From NCBI GenBank assembly GCA_002337525.1, contig DDGG01000017.1:50667-108203 (forward strand): a stretch of 57,537 nt of DNA, in the 5' to 3' direction. Source of the stretch: Alphaproteobacteria bacterium UBA1908. Its GTDB lineage: Bacteria; Pseudomonadota; Alphaproteobacteria; Caedimonadales; UBA1908. The translations under genes and the position numbers were made by a program. The notes under the pieces are model-generated. The model did not search any database. It was given only the letters and a program-made list of their open reading frames with translations, and was not told the origin of the DNA. Below are positions 8,027 through 15,863 of the stretch, one piece after another (the stretch's first letter is position 1; the number at the start of each line of letters is the position of its first letter).

Positions 8027-8904
8027 TTTACCCTCACATTATTTTTTTATTAAAGTTTATCATTGATTCTATTTTTTTATAAGGTCTTTTTGGTTTTAAA
8101 AGATCAGAAGTTGCTGGACACCTTATTAAGATTCTGAAAAATTCCCTCTAGTTGTTAACTTAAAGACTGTTATCGATCAATAATATCGGGAAATAGAATC
8201 ATCAATATATGATTTTTATTAAATATTAATAAGTAAAAAGGCTTATTTAAGGCAGCAGAATTAAACAAGGCTAGATTTATAAGGAGAGATTGACCCCAAT
8301 CTCCCCTTATACGTTTAAATTATGATTTGCTAATAATATACTTCCCTAAGTCTAAGTGAATAAGACGCTCATTTTCCTGAATACTATCGGCTTTATAGAA
8401 TATGATGGCATAAACACACTGACTTGCGCCCAACATATTTCTAAATTCCAAAACGTTAGAAAATTCACTTTTAAGAAGATCTTCTTTTACAGACTTGATC
8501 CCTCTCTGACAAACATCTTCTGGTACAAAAGCTCCGAAAGTCCCATATACAGCATCATATTGATGGAGAGAAAGAAAAATCTGTTATTAAACTTTCTTCC
8601 AAAATTGCGTTCAAGCTTTTGAATGAAAACGTGCCGATTGAAGTTATTTCTCAAATAGCACATATCACCGAAGAAAAGTTGCCCCCTTCTTCATGATGCT
8701 ACGAGTGCGCATCGGTGAAAATAAGAAAACAGTTTCAAGATCATGAAGACTTGATGCTTTTTGATAACAATGACTTCTTATTCATCTCGAAAAGAACAGC
8801 ATCCTATAGCTAGAAATAGACAAAGGATTTTTTTATTTTGCTCCACATTTGCTTTCCCATCGATACAAGGTGGTCAATAGAGATGAAGAATTTTTTGATA
8901 AATG
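8027..8904. other. Gene-poor stretch with decayed coding sequence
   Basis: No intact gene is visible over almost 900 bases. The first half is AT-rich intergenic DNA. From about 8350 to 8700 the sequence has coding character broken by frameshifts and stops, ending in a recognisable Rpn-type C-terminus (separate entry). From 8700 to 8904 I see nothing assignable. Confidence 0.6.
8562..8696 (+). pseudogene. C-terminal remnant of an Rpn-family nuclease/transposase (PD-(D/E)XK type)
   Basis: An open frame of 44 codons without a start ends in a stop at 8694-8696. Its end, 'AFKLLNENVPIEVISQIAH' followed by ITEEKL, follows the signature tail of Rpn-type proteins (a leucine-rich helix, then a 'leu-ser/pro-ile-glu-x-ile-ala' unit and a 'gly-leu-ser-x-glu-glu' unit). 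The catalytic PD-(D/E)XK core is missing: upstream DNA back to about 8350 has only short out-of-frame segments. I read it as a dead copy of a mobile or recombination-promoting element. A diverged unrelated fragment is the alternative. Confidence 0.45.
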
Positions 8905-8981
8905 TGGCGCGCCCGAGAAGATTCGAACTCCTAACCTCCTGATCCGTAGTCAGGTGCTCTATCCAGTTGAGCTACGGGCGC
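8905..8981 (-). tRNA. tRNA-Arg (anticodon ACG), CCA encoded
   Basis: A complete 77-base cloverleaf on the minus strand: acceptor GCGCCCG/CGGGCGC, D-arm with AGCTCAACTGGATAGAGC, anticodon stem CCTGA/TCAGG with loop CTACGGA (anticodon ACG), T-arm with GTTCGAATC, discriminator G and an encoded CCA at 8907-8905. It reads CGN arginine codons after inosine modification. It lies about 100 bases downstream of the terminase gene. Confidence 0.96.
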
Positions 8982-9077
8982 CTTGGCAAGTGATGACGCA
9001 TGTTTAACAAACTCTTGTACTCTACGCAAGGAGGAAATGACTTTCTTTTAAATTTTTTTGTCTAAACCTCTCTGTGT

Positions 9078-10364
9078 TCAGCTTGTCATCCAGGCCTTTC
9101 GAGTTTTCTTTGATGTCAGCATAAGTTCCGTCAAAGCCCAAACCAAAGCGTCCATCCGATCAGGGGATTTTTGGCCTCTATTATGCATTGAATAGGAACA
9201 CAGCTGTTCTTCCAAAAGAGAAAGATCGCCCACATGATGAATAAGGCCTTGTTCATATAAATGGGCAACAGGTTCAGCCCTGATCTTTTTACCTCGTGTT
9301 GCCCGGACCGCTTTAAAAGAAACTTTGGAATCCATAGAACGCAGCATCTGTTCGACTAAATCTCCCCCCTGATTAACTTCGGCAATAATCTTATCAGCCT
9401 TGTGATTGTGGTAAGCTTCTAAAATAAGTTGACACCATTCATTTGGAGCATAGCGACCGCTCAAATCCTCAAGGATATAGGCTTTATTTCCAGATTCTCC
9501 AGCAACAATGATGCCTGTTTCATCACTATTTTGATGGGATGTTACCGCAGGATCAACAGCAATAATCAGACGATCAAGGTCTGGTGTTTTTTTGACCTGA
9601 CAAGCTTCAATTTGATCCCAGCGCCACAAGGCTCCCTCTTCTTCTTCCAAAATAACGCCGTCTAATTCTTGCCGTCCCAAAGGACTTGTCGCGTATTGAT
9701 GTTTCATATGGGTTAAAAAAGAATTGGAAAGGTTATCTTTATTATCAAAAGTACTACCACGGGTGACGACTACTTTTCCTTCATCTCCCTTAACCATTCT
9801 TTTGATAAGATTTAACGGGCGCGGTGTCGTTGTAACAACAAGACGAGGATCATTTCCAAGCCTTAAGGAAAACATAAGCTGTTCCCAAAGCTTTTCCGGC
9901 ATACGATATTTAGCAAGTTCATCAACCCAGGCGCCATCAAATTGAGGTCCTCGCAATTTCTCAAAGCGCTCCCCGCTATATATTGTTGCAATAGCACCAG
10001 AAGGCCAAACAAGAGATCCCCTTGATCGATTATAAACAGGTCTTTCTGATTCTGGATGAATGTGTAACAACCCACTTTCACCTTCAATCATGACCTGTTC
10101 AACATCTCTTTGAGTTTGACCAACCAGGGCAAGGCGCCTGTAAAATCCCGATGTTGCCCAGCTCCTGACAGCTTCTGCGCCCGCTCGTGTTTTACCAAAG
10201 CCTCTGCCTGCCAAAATCAACCATATCTTCCAGTCTCCCTTTGGAAGTTTTTGATTAGGACGGGCGATAGCTTCCCAGTTAAAAGAGCGTTCTAATGAGT
10301 GTCGATGAGTAATTTCATTTAAAATATGAGAGCGCACTTTTTCCAGAAGGTTTTCTTTTGTCAT
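9078..10364 (-). CDS. Orphan phage/GTA-type terminase large subunit (DNA-packaging ATPase-nuclease)
   Basis: A full-length terminase large subunit of 428 residues. The ATPase domain has Walker A 'AGRGFGKT' (about residues 52-59), Walker B 'GAWVDELA' (about 144-151) and the coupling motif 'TTTPRP' (about 178-183). The nuclease domain has 'IIAVDPAV' and 'SPDRMDALVWAL' with conserved aspartates. Its closest recognisable type is the packaging motor of alphaproteobacterial gene transfer agents. No portal, capsid, protease or tail gene is next to it, so it stands alone between tRNA-Arg and cdsA. The frame opens further to a TTG at 10382, but the ATG at 10364 is the likely start. That start sits against a perfect 13-bp hairpin (separate entry) which covers the weak ribosome binding site. 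The reading frame is intact, suggesting selection or recent arrival. Confidence 0.9.
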   Translation of the reverse strand: MTKENLLEKVRSHILNEITHRHSLERSFNWEAIARPNQKLPKGDWKIWLILAGRGFGKTRAGAEAVRSWATSGFYRRLALVGQTQRDVEQVMIEGESGLLHIHPESERPVYNRSRGSLVWPSGAIATIYSGERFEKLRGPQFDGAWVDELAKYRMPEKLWEQLMFSLRLGNDPRLVVTTTPRPLNLIKRMVKGDEGKVVVTRGSTFDNKDNLSNSFLTHMKHQYATSPLGRQELDGVILEEEEGALWRWDQIEACQVKKTPDLDRLIIAVDPAVTSHQNSDETGIIVAGESGNKAYILEDLSGRYAPNEWCQLILEAYHNHKADKIIAEVNQGGDLVEQMLRSMDSKVSFKAVRATRGKKIRAEPVAHLYEQGLIHHVGDLSLLEEQLCSYSMHNRGQKSPDRMDALVWALTELMLTSKKTRKAWMTS

Positions 10365-10365
10365 T

Positions 10366-10406
10366 ATAGTCTCTTGAGTCAACGTTAATATTGCTCAAGA
10401 GACTAT
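10366..10406. promoter_or_regulatory. Perfect 13-bp inverted repeat between cdsA and the terminase start
   Basis: ATAGTCTCTTGAG at 10366-10378 is the exact reverse complement of 10394-10406, with a 15-base loop. In the minus-strand transcript it would form a long hairpin starting 10 bases after the cdsA stop and ending one base before the terminase ATG, with the only GA-rich ribosome-binding candidate inside its second arm. There is no T-run behind it, so it is not a standard terminator. It may block translation of the terminase, stabilise the 3' end of the cdsA operon mRNA, or be a DNA operator. Confidence 0.8.
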
Positions 10407-10416
10407 CGAATTGCCC

Positions 10417-11166
10417 TTAGAAAGAAGCAAAAGGACGAAAAATAATAGCGCCACTGGGGGCTGTCTGAATAAAGGTATAAAAAATATTCATAACAATACA
10501 GACAAATGAAACAAACCCAACAGCAATAGGGCTGTCAAGACGATCTAAAATCCCGCCATGTCCCGGAATCAAATTCCCTGTATCCTTGACCCTGAAATGT
10601 CTTTTTACAGACGATTCCAAAAGATCCCCAAGCTGGCTTATAAGGGCAATGCAAGCCACAACGATTAAATTAGCCTGGAGACTATAACTCCCATCAAGAT
10701 TAAAAACTTTCCAATCAGTATGGGTGATCAATAAATATCCTGTGCCTACCGACATCATGAAACCACCACAAACACCAGACCAGGTTTTATTTGGGCTCAT
10801 AGTAGGAAAACATTTCGGCCCCCCAACAATCATCCCGACAAGGTAAGCACCAATATCAGAAGCCCAAACAAGTGAAAGAATCCCGATAAGGATACCAGGT
10901 GACAAATACACAAAATAAAAAATAGCGATAAAAGAAAAAACAATGTACCCGGTTCCAAAAGAAAACCACAGAACTTTTCGCCAGTTCTGTTGGTCATTTT
11001 CTGTCACAAAACAGAGGCGGAACCACTCAATAAAGCACATAACAAAAAGAAGGCCTATAAGGCTTTGAGCATAAGGAAACCCCATCCATAAAATAAGAAT
11101 TGTCAAAGGACCCAAAATCAAGGTTGATAAAGCTCTTTTAATAAAAGTTGTCAAAACCAAATCCAA
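10417..11166 (-). CDS. cdsA: Phosphatidate cytidylyltransferase
   Basis: Makes CDP-diacylglycerol from phosphatidate and CTP, the branch point of phospholipid synthesis, in the inner membrane. The 249-residue protein is a multi-pass membrane protein with the family signature near residues 125-150: 'SDIGAYLVGMIVGG', then 'MSPNKTWSG', and a second conserved block 'GDLLESSVKRHF..KDTGNLIPGHGGILDRLDS'. It follows uppS after 144 bases and closes the rpsB-tsf-pyrH-frr-uppS-cdsA order typical of alphaproteobacteria. The usual next genes (dxr, rseP, bamA) are replaced by the terminase. Confidence 0.95.
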   Translation of the reverse strand: MDLVLTTFIKRALSTLILGPLTILILWMGFPYAQSLIGLLFVMCFIEWFRLCFVTENDQQNWRKVLWFSFGTGYIVFSFIAIFYFVYLSPGILIGILSLVWASDIGAYLVGMIVGGPKCFPTMSPNKTWSGVCGGFMMSVGTGYLLITHTDWKVFNLDGSYSLQANLIVVACIALISQLGDLLESSVKRHFRVKDTGNLIPGHGGILDRLDSPIAVGFVSFVCIVMNIFYTFIQTAPSGAIIFRPFASF

Positions 11167-11310
11167 TCATCATTTTTTATTTTCAAAACACATTTTAAAG
11201 GTGTATTTGGAATATCTATATAATATTATTTGCATAAATTTTTATATAAAACACCATAAATATTTCCACATGACTCTCTAACAAACAATTCAGATTACAA
11301 AAAGTGACAG

Positions 11311-12096
11311 CTACTCTGATAAAGAGGCGCGTCCAAATCTTCTTTCGCATCCCTGGAATTGACGAATAGCCTCGCACAGATCTTCTTTTTGAAAATCAGG
11401 CCAACATTTTTTAAGAAAAAAGAGTTCTGTGTAGGTTGTTTGCCAAATCAAAAAATTACTAAGGCGCACAACATCGCTTGTTCGTATAAAAAGATCGGGG
11501 TCTGGTATATCTGCCGTGTATAATGCTTTTGAAAAAATCTCGTCTGTTATATCTTCCGGATCTAGCGAGCCTTCTTTGACAGATTGTGCAAGAAAACGAG
11601 TCGCAGAAACAATTTCGTCACGGCCTCCATAGTCCAGAGCCATAACAAGAGTCATTTTAGTATTATCCGCAGTTACTTTAACAGCGTTATCAATCAGGGC
11701 GATAAGATCTTTTGGAAGACGATCTCGACGACCAATCGTTTTAAGACGTATTCCCTGCTTGTGAAGATCTGCAAGCTCGGACTTCAAAGTCTTTTTAAGT
11801 AAAGACATAAGACCGTTAACTTCCATCTCTGAGCGACGCCAATTCTCCGTTGAGAAGGCATAGACTGTCAGGAAATCAACCCTCTGTTCCAGACAGGCTT
11901 CAACCGCACGCTTAAGTGCCAGAACACCTTTCTGGTGCCCAAACATACGCGGCATCTTGCGGCGCGTAGCCCAACGTCCATTGCCATCCATAATGATAGC
12001 CACATGCCGTGGTATCTTTCCCGACATTTTGCCATATTCTCCATCTACTGAATCAATTCGTGAAGAAGTGTTGGACGGTGGACGACATACTGACAT
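11311..12096 (-). CDS. uppS: Undecaprenyl diphosphate synthase (isoprenyl transferase)
   Basis: Condenses eight isopentenyl diphosphates onto farnesyl diphosphate to make the lipid carrier for peptidoglycan. The catalytic block 'HVAIIMDGNGRWA' with its aspartate and the later 'RTSDVVRLSNFLIWQ' region (family form R-x-S-G-E-x-R-L-S) are present. Note 'SDVVRLS' where most family members have 'SGEQRLS'. Length is 261 residues; the first 23 look like an extension, and the ATG at residue 24 would give a typical protein. The chosen ATG lies 8 bases after the frr stop. Confidence 0.93.
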   Translation of the reverse strand: MSVCRPPSNTSSRIDSVDGEYGKMSGKIPRHVAIIMDGNGRWATRRKMPRMFGHQKGVLALKRAVEACLEQRVDFLTVYAFSTENWRRSEMEVNGLMSLLKKTLKSELADLHKQGIRLKTIGRRDRLPKDLIALIDNAVKVTADNTKMTLVMALDYGGRDEIVSATRFLAQSVKEGSLDPEDITDEIFSKALYTADIPDPDLFIRTSDVVRLSNFLIWQTTYTELFFLKKCWPDFQKEDLCEAIRQFQGCERRFGRASLSE

Positions 12097-12104
12097 AACT
12101 TGTC

Positions 12105-12662
12105 TCAGACTTGAAGAATATCTTTGTCTTTTTGAGAAAGCGCCTCGTCAACCTTTTTAACAAAACTATCTGTTAATGTCTGAATTTCAGTTGAACTTCG
12201 GCGTTGCTCATCTTCTGAAATATCGCCTTCTTTTTCCATTTGCTTAAGACTATCCATTCCATCCCGACGGACATTACGAATCGCAACGCGTGCTTGTTCC
12301 GCATATTTTGCGGCTACCTTTGTAAGCTCCTGGCGACGCTCTGTACTTAATTCAGGCATGGGCACACGCACAATCTGTCCATCAACTGAGGGATTTAAAC
12401 CCAGGCTTGACTCACGAATTGCTTTTTCAACGGATTTTACCATCGTTTTATCCCATACTTGAACTGATAATGTCCGAGCATCAGGCATTCCCAATGTCCC
12501 AACCTGCGTTATTGGCATCATGGAACCGTAAGCGTCAACCATAAGAGGTTCCAGCAAAGCAATTGAGGCACGACCAGTGCGTAAACCTGAAAACTCCTTA
12601 TGCAAAGCATCAAGAGCTCCTTGCATACGACGCTCTAAATCTTGTTTATCAAAAATGCTCAT
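12105..12662 (-). CDS. frr: Ribosome recycling factor
   Basis: With EF-G it splits post-termination ribosomes. The 185-residue protein shows the whole family pattern: 'LRTGRASIALLEPLMVDAYG', 'QVGTLGMPDARTLSVQVWD', 'IRVPMPELSTERRQELTK' spelled here with V before R, and 'RNVRRDGMDSLKQMEKEGD'. Standard length. It starts 3 bases after pyrH and is followed by uppS after 8 bases, so it is co-transcribed in the rpsB operon. Confidence 0.97.
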   Translation of the reverse strand: MSIFDKQDLERRMQGALDALHKEFSGLRTGRASIALLEPLMVDAYGSMMPITQVGTLGMPDARTLSVQVWDKTMVKSVEKAIRESSLGLNPSVDGQIVRVPMPELSTERRQELTKVAAKYAEQARVAIRNVRRDGMDSLKQMEKEGDISEDEQRRSSTEIQTLTDSFVKKVDEALSQKDKDILQV

Positions 12663-12665
12663 TAA

Positions 12666-13436
12666 TTATCCCTCCTGTGAGTCATGAATAAGTGTAGAGT
12701 GCCCCGCCCCTTTTAAAACATTGATAAGAGAACCAGGAGTTGTCACTGAAAAGACAGAAAGTGGCAAATTATTATCGCGGGCAAGCCCAACGGCTGACAT
12801 ATCCATAACATTAAGCTTTTCTCTTAGAATTTGGTCATATGTTAGTGTTTTATAATGGATCGCATCCGGATTTTTAAAAGGATCTGCCGAATAAACGCCA
12901 TCAACTTTCGTCCCTTTTAACAGAATATCACATTTCATCTCTGATGCCCGTAAAACGGCGGCAGAATCAGTTGTAAAAAAAGGATGCCCAGTACCTGCAG
13001 CGCAAATAACAATACGATTCTTTTGCAAGTGGTGCAAAGCACGCCTGCGGATATAGGGTTCACAAATCGAGCTCATGGGGACTGCAGACATAACGCGTGA
13101 TTCAACTTTCATGGACTCAATAGCATTTTGAAGGGCGAGCGCGTTCATGACTGTTGCAAGCATTCCCATATGATCGGATGTCACACGGTCAATACCCTGT
13201 TCTATTCCATTCACACCTCTAAATATGTTACCTCCTCCAACAACGATCGCAATCTCAAGACCGCTGTTATGGAGCTCTATGATTTCACAGGCAATGCGTT
13301 GAAGTGTTTCAGTATCAATACCGTAGGAAGTCGCTCCTAAAAGAGACTCCCCCGATAGTTTTAAAAGGATACGGCGCGCTATATAGGGATAGGTTGCTTT
13401 AGTCGTTTTGCATATATCATCTATATTTTCTGTCAT
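12666..13436 (-). CDS. pyrH: UMP kinase
   Basis: Phosphorylates UMP to UDP; amino-acid kinase fold. Key blocks are 'RILLKLSGESL', 'VVGGGNIFRG' and 'TVMNALALQNAIES', and 'LLKGTKVDGVYSADPFKNP'. The frame also opens at a GTG at 13463, two bases after the tsf stop, but nothing like a ribosome binding site precedes it, while AAAGGGAG lies 11 bases before the ATG at 13436. That start gives 256 residues, still about 15 longer at the N-terminus than most. Central gene of the rpsB-tsf-pyrH-frr operon. Confidence 0.96.
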   Translation of the reverse strand: MTENIDDICKTTKATYPYIARRILLKLSGESLLGATSYGIDTETLQRIACEIIELHNSGLEIAIVVGGGNIFRGVNGIEQGIDRVTSDHMGMLATVMNALALQNAIESMKVESRVMSAVPMSSICEPYIRRRALHHLQKNRIVICAAGTGHPFFTTDSAAVLRASEMKCDILLKGTKVDGVYSADPFKNPDAIHYKTLTYDQILREKLNVMDMSAVGLARDNNLPLSVFSVTTPGSLINVLKGAGHSTLIHDSQEG

Positions 13437-13465
13437 CTGGACGCCGACTCCCTTTAAGTTCACGA

Positions 13466-14392
13466 CTATTGAGACAGTTCAGCAACCTCGGCAGCAAAGT
13501 CAGCTTCTTTCTTTTCAATACCATCACCCAATTTAAAGTGAACGTAACCAGAAAGCTTTATGTCTTTACCAAGTTCTTTTGCCTTATCTGCCACAACATC
13601 TGATACTTTTCTTTTTGTATCATCAATCAGAAAAATTTGTTCAAGTAAAACAGATTCTTCATAAAATTTCCGAAGTCGACCTTCAACCATTTTACCCAAA
13701 AACTCTGCAGGTCTACCAGATTGCCTGGCCTGCTCTTCAAAAACAGCTCTCTCACGAGCCACTGTTTCCTGGTTGAGGTCGCCAACTGTAAGAGCCTGTG
13801 GATGGGCTGCCGCAATATGCATGGCAATTTGTTTACCAAGTGCCGTTAGTTCTGCTGAGTCAGCATCACTCTCAAGAGCCACCAAAACACCAACGCGTCC
13901 AAGGCCGGACCCTAGGGCATTGTGCAAATAGCTTGCGACAGTTCCCTTTTCAACAGATAGGGTTGTGACGCGGCGGAAATCCATATTTTCACCAATTACA
14001 GCAATCAGATTTGTTAATTCCTCGGCAATTGTCTTATCTGAATTCGCAAAAGAGTTACCCCTTAGGGTTTCAATGTCTGCTTTACTTTCAACCGCCAAAT
14101 CAGCAAGATCTGTCACAAATTTCTGGAATTGGTCATTTCGTGCAACAAAATCTGTCTCGGCATTAACCTCAACAACCGCCCCTGTCGTCCCCTTGACAGA
14201 AACACCAATAAGGCCTTCAGCTGCCGTACGACCAGCCTTCTTTGCTGCAGCCGCCAGACCTTTTTTTCTAAGCCAGTCAACAGCATCTTCCATATTGGCC
14301 GCGCATTCTTGTAGAGCTTTCTTGCAGTCCATCATCCCTGCTCCGGTCCGGTCACGAAGCTCTTTTACATCCTTTGCAGTAAACGTACTCAT
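13466..14392 (-). CDS. tsf: Elongation factor Ts
   Basis: Nucleotide exchange factor for EF-Tu. The 308-residue protein has the UBA-like N-terminus with 'VKELRDRTGAGMMDCKKAL', then 'EVNAETDFVARNDQF' and 'HIAAAHPQAL', all diagnostic of EF-Ts. Length is normal for alphaproteobacteria. It starts 42 bases after rpsB and ends just before pyrH, within the ribosomal operon. Confidence 0.98.
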   Translation of the reverse strand: MSTFTAKDVKELRDRTGAGMMDCKKALQECAANMEDAVDWLRKKGLAAAAKKAGRTAAEGLIGVSVKGTTGAVVEVNAETDFVARNDQFQKFVTDLADLAVESKADIETLRGNSFANSDKTIAEELTNLIAVIGENMDFRRVTTLSVEKGTVASYLHNALGSGLGRVGVLVALESDADSAELTALGKQIAMHIAAAHPQALTVGDLNQETVARERAVFEEQARQSGRPAEFLGKMVEGRLRKFYEESVLLEQIFLIDDTKRKVSDVVADKAKELGKDIKLSGYVHFKLGDGIEKKEADFAAEVAELSQ

Positions 14393-14434
14393 TACTACGA
14401 ATCCCCTTTTATACTTTATACATTTAGCTTAAAA

Positions 14435-15232
14435 TTACTCAGCTGATTCTTTTTCGGCTTCTTGTGAAGTTTTGCTTTCGAGATTTTCTTGCAAACCATC
14501 AGGCAAATCAGCAGATGCCCCAAGATCAACACCGGCTGCCTGCATTTGCGATTGTAACCCTTGAAGAACAGCAGAAGAAACCATACGGCAATAAAACTCT
14601 ATAGAACGAATCGCATCATCATTGCCTGGGATAGGGTAGTCAATGTTGTCTGGATCCGAATTACTGTCAACAACAGCAACAACAGGAATACCAATTTTTT
14701 TGGCTTCCAGAATCGCATTTTTTTCTTTGTTTGTATCAATAACAAAAAGAATATCTGGAATACCGCCCATTTCCTGGATTCCTCCAAGGGACAGCTCCAA
14801 CTTATCATGCTCTCTGGTCATTTTAAGAAGTTCTTTTTTTGTAAGACCTTCATTATCTTCCTGGAGTCTTTTCTGAAGCTCTTTAAGGCGGTTAATAGAT
14901 TTTGAAACTGTTTTCCAGTTTGTCATCATACCACCCAGCCAGCGATGATTCACAAAGTACTGGCTACAACGACGTGCCTCTGTAGCAATATTTTCAGAAG
15001 CCTGACGTTTTGTACCAACAAAAAGAACACGTCCCCCATTTGCAACACTCTCTTTAATGGCATCGAGAGCTTTTTTCAAAAGAGGATAAGTTTTTTCAAG
15101 GTTAATGACATGAACACCATTGCGGACCCCAAAAAGATAAGGCCCCATTTTTGGGTTCCATCGACGAGGGTGGTGACCAAAATGAACACCTGCCTGCAAT
15201 AAATCGCGCATTGAAAATGTAGGTAATGACAT
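14435..15232 (-). CDS. rpsB: Small ribosomal subunit protein uS2
   Basis: The 265-residue protein begins MSLPTFSMRDLLQAG and contains the signatures 'GVHFGHHPRRWNPKM', 'VLFVGTKRQASENI' and 'NHRWLGGMMTNWKT'. The open frame extends 49 codons upstream, but AAAGGA before the ATG at 15232 and family length show that the true start is here and that the extension is the untranslated leader. The acidic C-terminal tail is common in alphaproteobacteria. First gene of the rpsB-tsf-pyrH-frr-uppS-cdsA transcript. Confidence 0.97.
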   Translation of the reverse strand: MSLPTFSMRDLLQAGVHFGHHPRRWNPKMGPYLFGVRNGVHVINLEKTYPLLKKALDAIKESVANGGRVLFVGTKRQASENIATEARRCSQYFVNHRWLGGMMTNWKTVSKSINRLKELQKRLQEDNEGLTKKELLKMTREHDKLELSLGGIQEMGGIPDILFVIDTNKEKNAILEAKKIGIPVVAVVDSNSDPDNIDYPIPGNDDAIRSIEFYCRMVSSAVLQGLQSQMQAAGVDLGASADLPDGLQENLESKTSQEAEKESAE

Positions 15233-15373
15233 GTTTAAAAAATCCTTTTTCCGGTTTAAACCTCCATAAGCCGATGCATCTTGAAAGACACCGGAGTGAT
15301 CAAAACCACTTTGACCACAAGGCTTATGTGTGACGTTAAGAAGGTTTATAACCTCTGACTCGCGAAAGAGCAA
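15233..15373 (-). promoter_or_regulatory. Promoter and structured mRNA leader of the rpsB operon
   Basis: On the minus strand TTGCTC (15373-15368), a 17-base spacer and TATAAA (15350-15345) make a plausible promoter. The transcript would start near 15338. Its leader can fold: an outer 8-bp stem pairs CATAAGCC (15328-15321) with GGCTTATG (15272-15265), and inside it TGGTCAAA (15317-15310) pairs with TTTGATCA (15304-15297) around a 5-base loop. The outer stem begins about 10 bases from the predicted 5' end. Autogenous control by uS2 is known in other bacteria; whether this structure does that is inference. Confidence 0.6.
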
Positions 15374-15375
15374 GC

Positions 15376-15861
15376 TCATTTTACACCCCTAAGCGAAAAA
15401 CGAGCGCACAAAGTAACAAGGTGGTCCAGAACCTCTTTCAAAACAAATAAGTCATTGCATGTCATGAAAGCTTCTTTTTCCTCAAAAACTTCCCATAGCA
15501 AGGCTTTTCCTTTCGGTCCAAAACAATTAAGCTCTCTCATAATTACTTTCCACTCAAGAAACCATTGATCTTCTTCATCAACAAGGTGAGGACGTTGAGA
15601 GTCCTGAGCTGTTCTTGATAAATTATAAGTTCTTGAAAACGCTTGATAAGGCGCGCCTGTGTAGAATAGATATTTTTGCTGTAATTGGTAAAAATAGTAC
15701 CCTGCCTGAACAGACTCAAAAGGAATGAAGCCTTGATGATATAATTTTTTTAGAAAACATGAAGAGGAGCTTCTTTTCGAGGCCCTGTTTTCAGTAAAAT
15801 CTGAAGAAATATGTTTTTTGGGCCTTCCTCGGCGCGCCCTGACTTTTAAACCTGAGGGCAT
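15376..15861 (-). CDS. AT-hook-bearing protein of unknown function
   Basis: A 161-residue protein from the ATG at 15861, chosen because AGAGG lies 8 bases upstream and the upstream stop is only 2 bases away; a longer frame from 15915 has no ribosome binding site. The N-terminus contains 'RARRGRPKK', an AT-hook core (GRP) that binds the minor groove of AT-rich DNA. The rest, rich in aromatic residues ('YYFYQLQQKYLFYTG'), matches no family I know. It is tightly coupled to the HTH gene upstream and ends just before the rpsB promoter, so both may shape transcription here. No catalytic motif is visible. Confidence 0.65.
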   Translation of the reverse strand: MPSGLKVRARRGRPKKHISSDFTENRASKRSSSSCFLKKLYHQGFIPFESVQAGYYFYQLQQKYLFYTGAPYQAFSRTYNLSRTAQDSQRPHLVDEEDQWFLEWKVIMRELNCFGPKGKALLWEVFEEKEAFMTCNDLFVLKEVLDHLVTLCARFSLRGVK

Positions 15862-15863
15862 CT

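Noticed and set aside
8356..8622. 88-codon open frame on the plus strand
   Set aside because: It ends inside the Rpn-like remnant in another frame; no family pattern or ribosome binding site, so it is taken as part of decayed sequence.
9078..10364. Complete prophage or GTA cluster
   Set aside because: No portal, capsid, tail, integrase or lysis gene lies within 6 kb on either side.
13965..14432. 155-codon open frame antisense to tsf
   Set aside because: Antisense shadow of a highly conserved gene; Ser/Ala/Arg-rich composition typical of shadow frames.
15233..15379. 49-residue N-terminal extension of uS2
   Set aside because: A good ribosome binding site and the family N-terminus place the start at 15232; the extension coincides with a foldable leader and a predicted promoter.
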